Assembly: GCA_932521035.1 (NCBI GenBank)
Contig: OW051496.1
Location: 9,424,001 to 9,488,000 of the forward strand
Direction of reading: 5' to 3'
DNA: 64,000 bases
Source of the DNA: Oscheius dolichura
Lineage: Eukaryota > Nematoda > Chromadorea > Rhabditida > Rhabditidae
Shown: positions 44,675 through 56,170 of the stretch, in pieces
Position numbering within the stretch: position 1 is the stretch's first letter
Layout of the letters: each line of letters opens with the position of its first letter
Program-made: the position numbers and the translations under genes
The notes under the pieces: generated by a model
Database searches by the model: none
The model's input: the letters and a program-made list of their open reading frames with translations, nothing else
What the model was told of the DNA's origin: nothing

Positions 44675-46045
44675 ATGGTCCAACCAACGTCTTTTTCCCA
44701 TCCAAAGAAAGATACCCAGATACGGTACTCTCCACTGAACGATCCAAGCCATGTTGACGGAGTAACCGGCAGGTAACCTTCAATTGATACTGTAATGCCC
44801 CCTTTCCAGGAAAAAATTCCTTCTCTTCTTTACAATTATTGTCTTCTTTACTAGTATTGGATACCTCACATTTGTGGTAAGGTAATGGTAATTCAAACTG
44901 TTCTTTTTCAGTATTTCTTGCCCCAATTGATAGAATCTCCGGCGTTTCCTTGGGGACGACGCATCCATTTTGAGAGATACCTGAAAAAGTAAGTTTTAAA
45001 CTGGATTACGGTAGAAATTTGACGTTTAGATTCAATAAAACGTATTCGGAACGAGAAAAAGAGCTTCGCTACCCGGTTTATTGGGCAAATATGAAGGAAC
45101 TCCAAGAAGAGCCGGGAGTGACTTACGGGGAGACATGGTTTTCTGACTGGCACGAGGAGGAAATGAAGGTTTCGAAGGGATATTTCCAATATAAAATAAA
45201 GAAATTCAGAGGATTTTAACAGATTTTACCGATACGAATGTGAACCGCACAAGAAGAGCGGAGAAGTTAGTCTATCCTGAAGAAGTTGACTGGTCAGCCA
45301 AGGGAAAGGTCACCAGGGTCAAGGATCAAGGCAACTGTGGCTCGTGTTGGGCTTTTGCCACTGTTGCAGCCGTCGAGTCACAATATGCCATCTGGAGAAA
45401 CGAAAATATGGAACTGTCGGAACAGCAGCTAATGGACTGTGATGTTCTGGATAGTGGCTGCTATGGAGGATACCGCCCCTATGCTATGACGTATATAAAG
45501 AGGAGGGGTCTCCATACGGAGAAGGTTTATCCATATGAGGCTATTGGAAGTCGGATTTGTAAGATACACGTTGATCAGGTGAGATATCTACCGTATTCTT
45601 TTGACTGGTAGTCCGGGATTGTTCCATTTTGACCCGTTTCTTTCCCATGTTCCTTTTTTCTAGAAAGTATATCGCATCGACGATTACAAAATTCTCTCCG
45701 CGGATGAGGAAGTCATTGCCGACTGGGTAGCCAACGAAGGACCCGTTACCTTCGGTACGAAACATCCCCGACCAGAAGTTTTCTATTTTAGGAATGAAGG
45801 TAGTAAAGAAGATGTTCCACTACCGTGACGGGATACTCGACCCCTCAGACGACGAATGTGAGAAGACAGCGCTCGGCTCCCATGCGATGACAATCGTCGG
45901 CTATGGAAGAGAACACGGGAAAGACTACTGGCTAGTCAAGAATTCTTGGGGAACCGACTGGGGACTAGACGGCTACCTGAAGCTGGTCAGAGGGGTCAAC
46001 GCCTGTGGAGCAGCTGAATACGCCGTCGCCGCTGTCCTCGATTAA
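44675..46045 (+). CDS. Papain-family cysteine protease with N-terminal anchor, copy 1
   Basis: About 375 residues in seven or eight exons. A short N-terminal cytosolic part ([12 protein letters not shown]..) precedes a hydrophobic segment ([20 protein letters not shown]), suggesting a type II membrane anchor rather than a cleaved signal. The prodomain reads [20 protein letters not shown] and [13 protein letters not shown]. The mature enzyme starts near [19 protein letters not shown]. The oxyanion Gln and catalytic Cys are in GNCGSCWAF, the His in [11 protein letters not shown] and the Asn in KNSWGTDWG, so the catalytic set is complete. It resembles cathepsin L-like enzymes but has an unusual insert ([20 protein letters not shown] in place of the usual GGLM..A). 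Likely an endo-lysosomal or digestive protease. A tandem paralogue follows in the same orientation. Confidence 0.88.
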
Positions 46046-46708
46046 AGTCCGCTTCCCCTCTTTGTGGGTAAAATCATACGAGTCTGTAAAGTCACCCTGG
46101 TTCTTCTGGGCCCAGTGGCTCAGTAAGCGTCCCCCTTATCTTCCCCCCTAGTCCGTATCTTATCGCCCTTTTTACTTCTTTCGTCCCCCTTCTTCTCTCT
46201 TCCTAGCCGAATCTTTTTTTTAAATGTGGCCTAAATTTTCTAATAATAAAGATGAAAAGCCACCACTACAATTACATTTGGAACCGTTGAACGGACTGGA
46301 AAATAATGGAACACCATTCAGGTTTGTAGAATGGCAATTGGAGGAGAAAATGAATTACTTTTAGAAATACGCCAAATAATTCTCAATTTATTATCTTTAT
46401 TAAATTATTAGCACTTATTTTATGTACTACACTTTTTTGTACGGCGTTGGTAAGTTGTTTTAAGAGCTCAAATGGCTAGGTGTGGGAATTTCCTGGATTA
46501 TTAGGGGAACGAGGATCGTTTTTGGGGGAAAGAGGCCCAAAAATGGGGCGAGAATGGGAAACGAAATCTAAAACAGTCTCCATGATACTAATTCACTTTC
46601 TGCTTTGAAATTTTCCTTGTATTTTTCATTTTGGTCATCCCCTGGAGTCAAAAACCGCCTTTCTGCGCTACTCTCGCTCAGAAACCGTCTCTACGGACGC
46701 TCGGCTCT
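46046..46708. other. Intergenic between tandem proteases
   Basis: AATAAAGATG near 46245 is a likely 3'-end signal for the first protease, though it is about 200 bp downstream of its stop. No exon recognised. Confidence 0.45.
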
Positions 46709-46838
46709 CGATAGTCCAATCCCCTGCACCCGTAAAGTCTCGGCAGGAGGATTATCTTTATTCAAAACTGTTACAAAACTGATGCCTTTTATATCTTTGC
46801 CCTGCCGATACTTTACGGGTGCAGGGGATCGGACTGTT
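46709..46838. repeat. Foldback MITE family A, copy between proteases
   Basis: A nearly complete element, TCCCCTGCACCCGTAAAGTC to ACTTTACGGGTGCAGGGGAT. The outer bases (GATAGTCCA versus GGACTGTTGAG) may show how far the inverted ends extend. Confidence 0.88.
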
Positions 46839-46977
46839 GAGGATTGAGCCATGAGGTTCAGAAATCTTGACCTGGCCCTAGCTCCAAATAAAGGCGGAAC
46901 TCTTTTGCTCAATGTTTATTTGTCCATAAATAAGCGGAACCGCGATCTTTGAGCTCCCATAAAAATTCAATAAAACC

Positions 46978-48736
46978 ATGGCTCTGCACAGTTTCGCTTA
47001 TCAGGAAGGGGAAATGGAAACACTAGGAAACTTGCCGATTATCTTACGTAAAAGGGAAAAATCTAAACTTCGTCATACAAATTCCCCAATTTTCAGTATT
47101 ATCTGCTTCTTCATATGGCCCATTGTAGCAGGAGGGAGTCCATTTTCCAGGACCCTAAATATACCCGTTTCTATGACAAGTAGGCGCCCATTTTTCTCTC
47201 TTTCCACTACAATTTTTAGGTATATTTTACCCGTAGCTGGACAAGGAGAGCAAGACAATCATTTCTATAAAAATATTTACATAGAAATGTGAGTTTTACT
47301 CTTCTAATTCTTGAATTAATGAGGGAATGTTCAGTTATGATGGAGAATACGAGGTCCCAGAGAATTTTGAAGACTACCGCCAAAGATATAAGGACTTTAT
47401 GAAGAAGTGGGTCTCCTTTTCTATAGTATGACAGGGATATTCTCTTCAGATATGGGAAAGCGTACACCTCTTCGGAAGAGGAATACCGCTTCCGGGTATA
47501 TGTTCATAATGTTCTTGAATACGAGAAGGAAGAGAGCAAGACACCTTGGGTAGACTATGATGATACTCCTTTTACGGATATGACTGATGCTGAACTCAAA
47601 AAGGTTATTTTTCTACCGTATTCTATGAAAAAGAAGCTAGAGATCCTTATTTTCAACTGAGCAACCATCCCATTTTCAGATGCTCGCCTCCGGTGGAGAT
47701 TTCCCTTCTTTCGAAGGCGCTGCCCGTTATGAAGACAAGTTGTTTGAAAACGAAGCAAGACCACTTCAAGTCGATTGGAGGAGTACAGGAAAAGTTACAC
47801 AAGTTAAAAACCAGCGTTAGTCTCTTTTCTATACTTACAGCAATCCATTTCTTTCAGAGCAATGTGGCTCGTGTTGGGCCTTTGCTGTGGTAGCCTCGAT
47901 TGAGTCTCAATACGCTATAAAGAAGAACACAACCGTTGTTCTCTCTGAGCAGCAGTTGGTAGACTGTGACAGTAGGAATAACGGCTGCCATGGAGGGTAT
48001 AGGCCGTATGCTATGAGGTAAGCAAGATTTTTGAAGTCAGGACTCTCGGACCCCTACGCTAGGGGTTCAAAGACTGGTCTCAAACCGAATATATACTTTT
48101 TATAAAAGATGAGAGAGTTCTTTCGCTGTGAGACAAAGCTTTAATTAGCCCACAATTCATTTAATTGAACATCCATCCCCCATTCAGCTACGTCATGAAG
48201 AATGGCCTCTTCCCGGAGAACTTGTACCCTTACTTGGCTACGGAGCACAATCAGTGTAAGGTTCTTAACTTCGTAAGTCAGATTTATTTCTGTTTGGAAA
48301 ATATATTCTGTAGACGAAGGTCTTCATCAACGACTACAAGATCCTCTCCCAAAATGAAGAGACCCAAGCCGATTGGGTGGCACAAAATGGCCCCGTCAAT
48401 TTTGGTAACGCTCTTTTAAAGAGAGGAACCCGCTAAATTTGTAGGAATGAAGGTAACCAAGTCGATGTACAATTACCGTAGTGGGATCTTTGAACCATCC
48501 AAAGAAGACTGCGAGGTGAGGAGACCCCTCCAGGCGGTACTGATCCCTTTCAGGAACACTCCCTCGGCTCGCATGCCATGACATTTATCGGCTACGGAAG
48601 TGAAAATGGAAAGGATTATTGGCTAGTCAAGAACTCGTGGGGGCCATATTGGGGATTGACTGGATTTTTTAAGCTGGCCAGAGGAGTGAATGCCTGTGGG
48701 GCGGCGGAGACAGTTGTTGCCCCGATAATCAATTGA
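46978..48736 (+). CDS. Papain-family cysteine protease with N-terminal anchor, copy 2
   Basis: About eleven short exons. The start [20 protein letters not shown] leads to a hydrophobic exon ([13 protein letters not shown]), again suggesting an N-terminal anchor. The prodomain includes [11 protein letters not shown] and [20 protein letters not shown]. The mature region reads [17 protein letters not shown], then after an intron [58 protein letters not shown] and KNSWGPYWG, so Gln, Cys, His and Asn are all present. It shares exon order and the [10 protein letters not shown] insert with the gene at 44675 and ends at 48734-48736. It clearly arose by tandem duplication. Localisation by the anchor is inference. 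Confidence 0.86.
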
Positions 48737-48847
48737 TCTGATTCTGTTTAGCCTTTTTTTGGCTCTAGTAAATTATTTAGTTGTGAAAACATCCAGGAGA
48801 AAGAGATCACAGAAAAAAATGCCTTGGAAACAATCAGGAATGTTTAT

Positions 48848-49165
48848 TTATCCAAGAGATTTCATCAGAGTGACGTCTTCTTTGGACGGCGGGGCACTGG
48901 ACTCCTCGCCGAGGTCGACGCCATTCATCTCCATGCGTCCCCACAGCTGGGCGAAGGCTTCCTTCAAGATGACGAAGTTCGTCGACAGCTCCTCCATCTC
49001 CCTCTGCACGTATTGACTCGGCATCTGTGGCTTGGTCTTTCCCAGCAGGTCTATTCCCTCCGCCAGGTTCTTCCCGGCCCGGACCAGCGTCTCGCGGAGT
49101 TCAATCGTCCCGTAGCAAGAAGGAATGTCGAAGTCGACTCCGGACTTGTCCTTGTTATTATCCTT
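48848..49165 (-). CDS. Orphan terminal exon of an unidentified gene
   Basis: On the minus strand a GC-richer frame reads DKSGVDFDIPSCYGTIELRE, TLVRAGKNLAEGIDLLGK, REMEELSTNFVILKEAFAQL and ends KEDVTLMKSLG with TAA at 48850-48848, followed closely by AATAAA. Codon bias and helix-like periodicity argue that it is real coding sequence. The upstream side runs directly into the plus-strand F-box-like remnant at about 49170, and I find no partner exon. It is either a broken duplicate or the last exon of a gene whose other exons have been displaced. Confidence 0.45.
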   Translation of the reverse strand, partial: KDNNKDKSGVDFDIPSCYGTIELRETLVRAGKNLAEGIDLLGKTKPQMPSQYVQREMEELSTNFVILKEAFAQLWGRMEMNGVDLGEESSAPPSKEDVTLMKSLG

Positions 49166-49169
49166 GAAT

Positions 49170-49713
49170 TAAACCTGACTCAGTCGAATTGGACTACGGA
49201 GGCGTGTCTAGCAATGATAAAGATTGTCAAACCGACTAAGGTTATCCTAAAAAGTGAGAATCACAACCGCTACGAATCCGTCTTCCTGTACAAGTCCCTA
49301 GTAGGCATTTTGCTGGTTTTTTCTTATTTTAACACTTTTGAGAAAAGCGGTAAAATGGAGCTGGACGTGGATACTGTAATCATATCTGTAGCAAAACTTC
49401 TTTCCACATTTGAAGATATAGAAATTCGTGTGGGTACTAATTCCGATCATTATCATCTACTTCGCGTTATTCTCAAGGTAAGCCGTGGGCTAGCTTTCTA
49501 AAAAAACTAATGACTGGTTCAGGTTCTGTCTTCTCACCAGCTCCCAAATCTCCGTAATTTCTGCTTCAACACAGCATTCTATGATCCGAACCTGCCTACA
49601 AAAGATGGACTACAGGAGCAATTGCGTAAATTTAGCCTGACAGAGGAGACCTCAACCGACCGAGAACTGTCCCTTTTAGTGAATCTTTTCCCCGACAAAG
49701 AGTCAAATTTGTA
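49170..49713 (+). pseudogene. F-box-like gene, 5'-truncated copy
   Basis: Three exons remain: LTQSNWTTEACLAMIKIVKP.. RYESVFLYKSL, then MELDVDTVIISVAKLLSTFE.., then SSHQLPNLRNFCFNTAFYDP.. to TAA at 49711-49713. They match the central and C-terminal exons of the tandem genes at 50091 and 51957 (NWTKEQCQAIIQLVKP; RFEALFQS). The N-terminal F-box-like exons are absent; an antisense orphan exon occupies that place. Confidence 0.5.
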
Positions 49714-50090
49714 AACTAAAATTCGCACAATCATGGGGCGACGAATATCAAGTTGAGTTGACATACCAATCCGTTGAAACTCCCTCAGCTTAATTTCTTT
49801 TGTACAAAAAACAACTCCACCTGAGACTGGGGGAGAGCGAAAATCCTCATTCTGTCTTTTATACTGTATGGCCTTATTAATCATATTCCCATGGCTCGTA
49901 TTCTTATTTACCTCCCTGTTTTTTTTTTCATTTTCGGTCATACTTTGTCAATAAATCTTGTCAATAAAGAATGAATCCATCCTTGCCTAATTGACAAGAA
50001 TTCTTCTTATGATAAGACGAGTACAGTCATTTCCGGAGACCGCAGCATTCCCAGTTATCAGCTTGCTATTTTCCCTCTCTAGCTGACGCA

Positions 50091-51318
50091 ATGGCTGGTT
50101 TTCCTCTCATTTCACTCAATTCTTTTACACGTGAAAAGATTATCAATAAAGTTGTCGCCTTGCCAACTTTTAATGTCTACATTTTTCAGTGTGATTCAAG
50201 GAGTTATTTCCGTCTACAGCAGACATGTTGGGAGATGTGGGAATTTATTCGAACAAGCCCGGACATCTATATCCCGTTAAAGGGATTCTTCCGGCTGCCT
50301 GTCTGTATTACTCAACGGAGATCTCTCTTGGAAAAAATGCCGAAAATGGTAGCAGGTGGAGTTGTTTCGTATTGTTGAACCACCAAAAACTATTCCAGCC
50401 GACGGTACAAAGCCTAAAGTCGCCGTGAAAGCAGCCAGTATCATTAGGAGAACGCCCCTTTTTGAGAAGCAAAGGAAATCCACGAGTAATGGGCGTCAAC
50501 CACGTGAAAATAACAAAAGATCAGCCATTTCTAGACTCGATTCTATTGACGACCCAGAAAATCCAGTAGATGTAGAGGCAATCTATGGAACTCGACTAGA
50601 AACACTTGGAATATATCGTCAGTTCATTTTTCTCTCAAAAAAATGCGTTTCAGAAGAAAACTTTGGATTAAGCTGCAAATTCTTGGACAAATGTCAAATA
50701 ACATGCAGTCAATTGGATATGAAGAAAACAAATTGGACTAAGGAACAGTGTCAAGCAATCATACAGCTAGTAAAACCTGTGAAGATTCTGTTAGCTAGCC
50801 TGGACTCTGACAGATTTGAGGCTCTTTTTCAGTCGGAGACAATTGTAACTTCTGCCTTACCTAAAGTTCATTCGTCCTCTAGAAAATTGCTAAACTTATA
50901 CTGAAACCGGAAGATGTAAAAGTTGCAACAAAAAATCTCCTTCCCCGGGTATCGGAACTGGATATCCAAGTTCGTGGCCGGCCAGCGTTATCTTTGTTTG
51001 GGGAAATTTTACAGGTAAGGGGGAAAGGCGTAAGGGAATGTTCCGTTTTTCCAGATGCTTTTCTCTAGTCAATTACCGCATTTCCGTCTGTTTCATCTTG
51101 CCGCACCGGTACCGCAATATTCTACTTGGAATATTGAAAACCATCTAAAGGCTCTGGGTGATTACAAGCTGACATTCGTTGCAGGAGACTACGACTCCGT
51201 CGAGTTCTCAATGGAGCTGCCTCCACATCTTTCTTCTGGATCTTCTTGCAATATTGTTTATATTTACCGGCTCGCCTGCGTTCACATAACTTATACAGCC
51301 GGAAATTTTTTATCCTAA
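50091..51318 (+). CDS. F-box-like protein, tandem copy
   Basis: Exon 1 (MAGFPLISLNSFTREKIINK) and exon 2 (CDSRSYFRLQQTCWEMWEFI) together have the spacing of a short F-box (L-x-S/N...I-I-N...L-Q-x-T-C). A basic, low-complexity stretch follows (VAVKAASIIRRTPLFEKQRK..), then ANWTKEQCQAIIQLVKPVKI and RFEALFQS. The last exons (LFSSQLPHFRLFHLAAPVPQ..) have alternating hydrophobics like an F-box-associated beta domain. About 360 residues. The join between exon 2 and the basic stretch is unsure. Nematodes carry many such rapidly evolving F-box genes that supply substrates to SCF ubiquitin ligases; this role is by family analogy. Two relatives flank it. Confidence 0.55.
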
Positions 51319-51956
51319 TCTTCTTACTGTTTCATATTCTTGTTTTTCATCGCTGCTTACTAACTGAGAACCGATTACCAAACAAGTCCACGTGGAATAA
51401 AATCTTGCTGTCAACTTTCCTTATCTGACGAGGGGAGAGTTATCTTCAAAAGAGCCCAGTTATCAGCCCGTCTTCCCTTCGGTCAATATGACCGGTTTTT
51501 CTCCTTTTCTTACAACCAATCCCTCGCTTTAAGCCTAAAAAATGAGTAACATTATGCTGTGGAGCTTAGAAATTAGCGAAAGAAAGTGATTATAACCTAG
51601 AAAATCTAATGGCCGTGAGGCAAAAATGAAATTCTGAGGTTGATGGAGGAATCTTGGCCGAAAACGGAGTACAATAGCATGATAGCCGCATTTTTGGCTT
51701 TTTTTTAATGTAGAGGCTGTCAATTCTTCCCCTTGTTGTCACTTGTCGCCTTTTGTTTATTTGATGATTAATGCCGGTGGGTGAAAATGAAATGTTCGGC
51801 ATTTTTCATCTAACATTCTTTACCGTAAAACACTTTTCTCTCTGTATTTTTTGTCTATTTGCTTCCAAATTTCTCTTCCTCTTTATCGCAAAGATTTCCA
51901 TTTTATTCCCAGGGCGTGGTTTTTCAGTTATCAGTTTGTTCTTCTTCTGCTCGCCA
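51319..51956. other. Intergenic within F-box-like array
   Basis: AT-rich spacer with no supported exon. ATATTGAAT/AATAAA-type 3' signals are not clear. Confidence 0.4.
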
Positions 51957-53031
51957 TGTCCGGTTTCTCTTTCCTTGAACTTAATTCTACCTCCCGGGAA
52001 AAAATTATCAACAAGGTAGATGACTCCCCTTTTTTAAATAAAAAAATTTTCAGTGTGAGTCGAAGAGTTATTTTCACCTGCAACAAACTTGCCGAGATGT
52101 CTTGGAGTTCATACGGCATAGTTCACATATTTCTGTTCCTTTAACTGGAAAGTTCGACATGCCAGTTTGTCCGGTATCCGAGTCTCGAGCTTTTCTATCT
52201 ATTGATAATAAAAAACGTGTTGTTGAAATAGCATCACTCTATGGAATACGACTGGAAGAACTCGTCATCCAGGGTTAGTTTCTTTCCGTTTCTCGTATTT
52301 CATTCTACAGATGAAAATGACTTTGATCACAGTATTACTCGTCTAAAAAATTTGTCTATTTCGTGTAAAAGACTGGTAATATTGAATAAAAAATGGGCTA
52401 AAGAACAGTGTGAAGCATTGTTAGAAATGGTAAAACCCGTAAAAATCGAACTATCCAGCGTGGACTCGAACAGATTTGAGGCCCTTTTCCAATCGACAAT
52501 TCTGGTATGATTATGGCTGCTACCTGTTCTAGTTCTACATTTATAGAGAAGCGTCAAAGTAGATTTAAAAGTAGAAAATACAAAGGCTGCAACACTGCTT
52601 ACAATCGAAACTCTTCTTCCCAGAATGTCAGAGCTTTTCGTCCATGCACTCGATCGCCCGCCGACGTCCATAATTCAAGATGTTCTACAGGTGAGATAAA
52701 GAAATATAACTGTCACAAGTTTTTATGTGCTTTTACTGGATATAAATGGTTTTACGTTCAGATATTCTTTTCCGGAGGACCATGGCCACATTTACGTCTG
52801 TTTCACTTGTGGACAACGCCCGAATTTACTGGATATTGGGTAGATCCCTTCGAGCAAATAATGAAGTCTTTAACTGATTACAAAGTAGAATGCACAGATT
52901 GGGATATGTTTCTTTTTGTATATTCAGTGGAGTCCAGTTTTCCCGATGGAACCCCTTGTAAAGTGGAGGTTCGGTGCAGATCTGGCAATGTTCACATATT
53001 CTATAAAACTGACAATGTTTTGCCCATTTAA
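51957..53031 (+). CDS. F-box-like protein, tandem copy (complete)
   Basis: This is the cleanest of the three. Exons read MSGFSFLELNSTSREKIINK, CESKSYFHLQQTCRDVLEFI..IASLYGIRLEELVIQ, DENDFDHSITRLKNLSISCK.. KKWAKEQCEALLEMVKPVKI.. RFEALFQSTIL, RSVKVDLKVENTKAATLLTI.., and IFFSGGPWPHLRLFHLWTTP.. GNVHIFYKTDNVLPI with TAA at 53029-53031. About 310 residues. The N-terminal 45 residues have F-box character and the rest looks like a nematode F-box-associated region. AATAAA follows at about 53061. It likely acts as an SCF substrate adaptor, by analogy only. Confidence 0.6.
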
Positions 53032-53202
53032 TCGTTGTATATTTGTTGTTTTATTTTACAATAAAGCACTAATAAAAAACAAGCACAAGGTTCAGTAGTT
53101 TTCTTTATCACGAAAATGCAACAGTCACCGCCATCTTATCAGGACATCCCTTCCCTGTATGGAATTTCTTTTTCTTGCTTTTACTTCAAATTTTAAGGGA
53201 AA

Positions 53203-54131
53203 TTAAATCCTGATGACATCGCACAAAAAAGCCAAATCATCATAAATGTTCAGAATAGCCAGACGAGATTTCCAGAGTCCATCCGTGTCGGATTCAAGAA
53301 GATCCCCCTCAGGGCAAAACCCCGACTTCCTGCACGCTGATATCCGTTCCGTTTTTGTTTCCACTACAAAGTTAGCTGAAATTAGAAACTAAACGGACAG
53401 GTGAAAGAAATACCTGAATTTGAAGAATTCGCCACAGCTTCAGCCTGTGGCCTTTGCTCATTTTTAATAGCTACAAATGCAAATGTGGCCAAAAAAAGTA
53501 AAAGAAACTCACAGCTATATGGGATTTTTGGTTTTCTTTCCGTTACAAGAGGCGTAGTAAAGTCCGGCTTGTTAAAATCCTGGGCGAAATTATTCTCAGC
53601 AGAGGTATTGAGGGGAACGCCACTGAAGGAAGGCTTGGGAGAGCCGTTGTTCTCTGAACCTGTTAATAACAGAGATAATCACCAATTTTACTTGATAACC
53701 TCACGACATCAAATGTTTTTATTTCCTTGGAAACTACAGGAGTAGCATTTGAAGAAGAAGGAGTGGCGGAATCGTTGGTATTCTCTTTTTCTAAAATAAA
53801 TTAGGTAAACTTTCAATTTGAACAGGAAACATACTGAACTTGGCAGACTTCCGGGGATTATTGTCTTCTTCTGATGCAGGCCTCTGAAAAAAAACCATAA
53901 TTTCTGCAGATGTGACAACCTTGACGGCGCTGGCGTTCTCCTTGTATCGGTAGATGACAGTCGGAGTCAATCCTTCCTCAGAGGACGACTCGGCAAGAAC
54001 CTTTGTGCGACTCCGCTGAACATTCAATAAACAATAAAAAAAAGTCATAATAAATAGCCTACCCTGCCTTTTGTAACCACTGGAGTGTTGTCACGAGATG
54101 GGAGCTCAGAAAATCCATTAGCTTCATTCAT
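53203..54131 (-). CDS. Single-pass membrane protein, Ser-rich (unknown)
   Basis: The ATG at 54131 starts MNEANGFSELPSRDNTPVVT. Then come RSRTKVLAESSSEEGLTPTV.., RPASEEDNNPRKSAKFS, EKENTNDSATPSSSNATPVV, an exon GSENNGSPKPSFSGVPLNTS.. with the hydrophobic segment FLLLFLATFAFVAI, and a last exon NFVVETKTERISACRKSGFC.. ending LAFLCDVIRI with TAA at 53203-53205. About 230 residues: a disordered, phosphorylatable N-terminal part, one membrane segment and a short Cys-containing C-terminal part. The plan (disordered nucleoplasmic part, one TM, small luminal end) is seen in inner nuclear membrane proteins, but no LEM motif is visible. I cannot name it. Confidence 0.6.
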
Positions 54132-54415
54132 ATTTGGTATAAGAGAGGAACTGTTGAGGAGTAGATTTATTTTTTGGAAATAAAACATTATACACCTTAT
54201 AGATTAAATTTATTCCGCTACAAAATTCCGGGCAAATTATCACATGTGAAGTGTAAAATTTTAATTTCCGATCCTAGTGGATAGACTTCTTGGAATATTA
54301 CTTTAAAATATACATTTCATAAGACTTCCGCCCTTGAATCACCTGTTCTGTGGGTTGATAAATCTCCGAAAGCACGCGCTTTCTGAACATTCTGCTATTC
54401 TTCTCTTTCTACTGA
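54132..54415. other. Short intergenic, divergent promoters
   Basis: AT-rich region between the minus-strand gene starting at 54131 and the plus-strand receptor starting at 54416. It must contain both promoters; no motif stands out. Confidence 0.4.
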
Positions 54416-55855
54416 ATGCAAATATTCAACTCATTTATTGCTATTGGAATTTTAACTGGATTCGGAATTATCGCAACTTCTGTAAATATTTTCCTATTTT
54501 TTGTGATAATCACAAAGACTCCAAAAACCATGGGACGATTCATCATCTTCTTGGGAAAGTTAGCGGTAAAGTTTTAGCAATTTAGCCAATTAAAATTGAA
54601 ACTTTTCCAGTTTTTTGATTGTTTATTCATGATTTCACTTGTTTGGCTATTTCTTCCTAATATATTGTTGCCATTTCCGGGGGCAACAGTTGAAGGAATT
54701 ATGAAATGTTGCGGAAGGACTGGCGCACTCGTTGCTGTATGATTTTAGGCTTTTCTTTCTCACAAAACATAAATTTTTAGGAAATAACAACGTATGTAAT
54801 GGCAGCGTTGTCTCAGACAGCTATTACTGAATGCTGCCTGTATAGATATCTTGTTTTTTATAAAACGGAGAATTGTCTGAAAACATTTAGTGGACCTGTG
54901 TGATTAGTTTCTTGTTATTATTGGCCAAAATTGTAAAATATCTCTTCGTGGCTGAGATTCGTTGAGAAACACCGACACCCGTAAAGCCTCGGCAAACGGG
55001 AGTGCACTGGCATCTTGCGCGTCACATTCCTAGACCATTCCGAGATTTTACGGGTGCGGTGCGACTGCCATCCAGCCAAGTTCTCAAAAAACTGTTTTTT
55101 AACCTTTTCCAGTTTCTTGGTTCATTTTCCCATAACAACTTGTATTATCACGGCAGCTGTCGCCATCTCCAATTCTTATTTGTCCCTAACTTATGAGGTA
55201 ACTTCTCCCCAGTTCCAATCTAAATAATTCAGGAGCTGGTTCTCTATGCAGCTGCCACAAATAAAACAGAATATGTGAAGACCATTAGTCCAACGACGGC
55301 TTTCATCGGGTTCAATGTTGAAGATTCTCATATTATTGGCTGTGGCCTCTTGATTGTCGTCTTTTTTATCTTTCTAGGATCCTGTAATATTTCCTTCTCT
55401 GTAGCTGTTTGGATAAAAGTCAACGAGAGCAAAAGATCCTTTTCTAAAGAGACTTATAAACTTCAGAAGAGCCTAATCTACATTCTATTGGCTCAGGTAA
55501 GAAAATTTATCGATACCCAAGCGTGAAATTTCCATCCAGCTGGCTCACAGATAAAATCTTTCAGGCCCTGATCCCTGCCGCCTCGATGCTCATTCCCATC
55601 TCTGTCTACTTGCTCGGCTATCTGTCCGGCTACCAAGATATTCTCAAGTCAACGACAATGGAATTAATTGCAATCCTTCTCGTCGGCGGCTATCCTTTCT
55701 TCAATTCGATCTTCTGCCTCTATTCCATGAGACCTTATCGTGTATTTTGTAAGCAGCTATGGAGAAGGGCAACTTGTAGGACGGCGGTTGATCCAACAGT
55801 GGTACTGCTGTCAACCGCCAGTACTTCCGGTAGTTCTCCTGGGAACTTTAGATGA
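54416..55855 (+). CDS. 7TM chemoreceptor, SRH/SRI-like
   Basis: Exons give seven hydrophobic segments. They include TM1 FIAIGILTGFGIIATSVNIF with KTPKTMGRFIIFLGKLA after it, TM2 LFMISLVWLFLPNILLPFPG, YVMAALSQTAITECCLYRYL.., an exon ITTCIITAAVAISNSYLSLT, TM5 GCGLLIVVFFIFLGSCNISF and TM6 ALIPAASMLIPISVYLLGYL. The last is MELIAILLVGGYPFFNSIFC followed by YSMRPYR, the N-S-I...P-Y-R ending typical of SRH/SRI/STR-class nematode receptors. The tail is Ser/Thr-rich and stops at 55853-55855. About 340 residues. The fourth intron carries a short variant of foldback family A. Likely a sensory-neuron receptor, by family. Confidence 0.8.
54974..55060. repeat. Foldback MITE family A, short variant in receptor intron
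   Basis: ACACCCGTAAAGCCTCGGCA at the left pairs with CCGAGATTTTACGGGTGCGG at the right. The interior differs from the other copies. It lies in an intron of the receptor gene. Confidence 0.7.
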
Positions 55856-55936
55856 ATAAAAAGATTGTTTCGTAATCCGTCTCTCAGAAAATTGCCTAGC
55901 AATTTATTTATTTATTTTGTACTACGAGTAATCTGA

Positions 55937-56170
55937 GTGACTTATCGTGTCATGTTCGTTCTCCAACTTTGGTGGTCTGTTCTGGTCGACCCCATCTATC
56001 TTTCATTCATTTTCAGCTGTTACCGATTTTCTATATTTTTTATATACAAATTATCAGTGAAAAATTGCCTGGCAGTAGCGATGCCATTTAGGCCAAATGG
56101 AGCCTCCTCAGGAAGTACACGGAGTCCCATTTCCATGATACAGAAAATAGTTAGAGTGAATAACAGTTAG
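55937..56170 (+). pseudogene. Possible receptor C-terminal exon remnant
   Basis: A frame ending AMPFRPNGASSGSTRSPISM, IQKIVRVNNS resembles the Ser/Thr-rich tail of an SRH/SRI receptor, but no upstream membrane segments are associated with it. It could also be an alternative last exon of the receptor ending at 55855. Confidence 0.3.

Noticed and set aside
48824..49501. 225-codon plus frame across 48.8-49.5 kb
   Set aside because: Its first half is antisense to the GC-richer orphan exon and its second half is a real F-box-like exon; there is no single gene across both.
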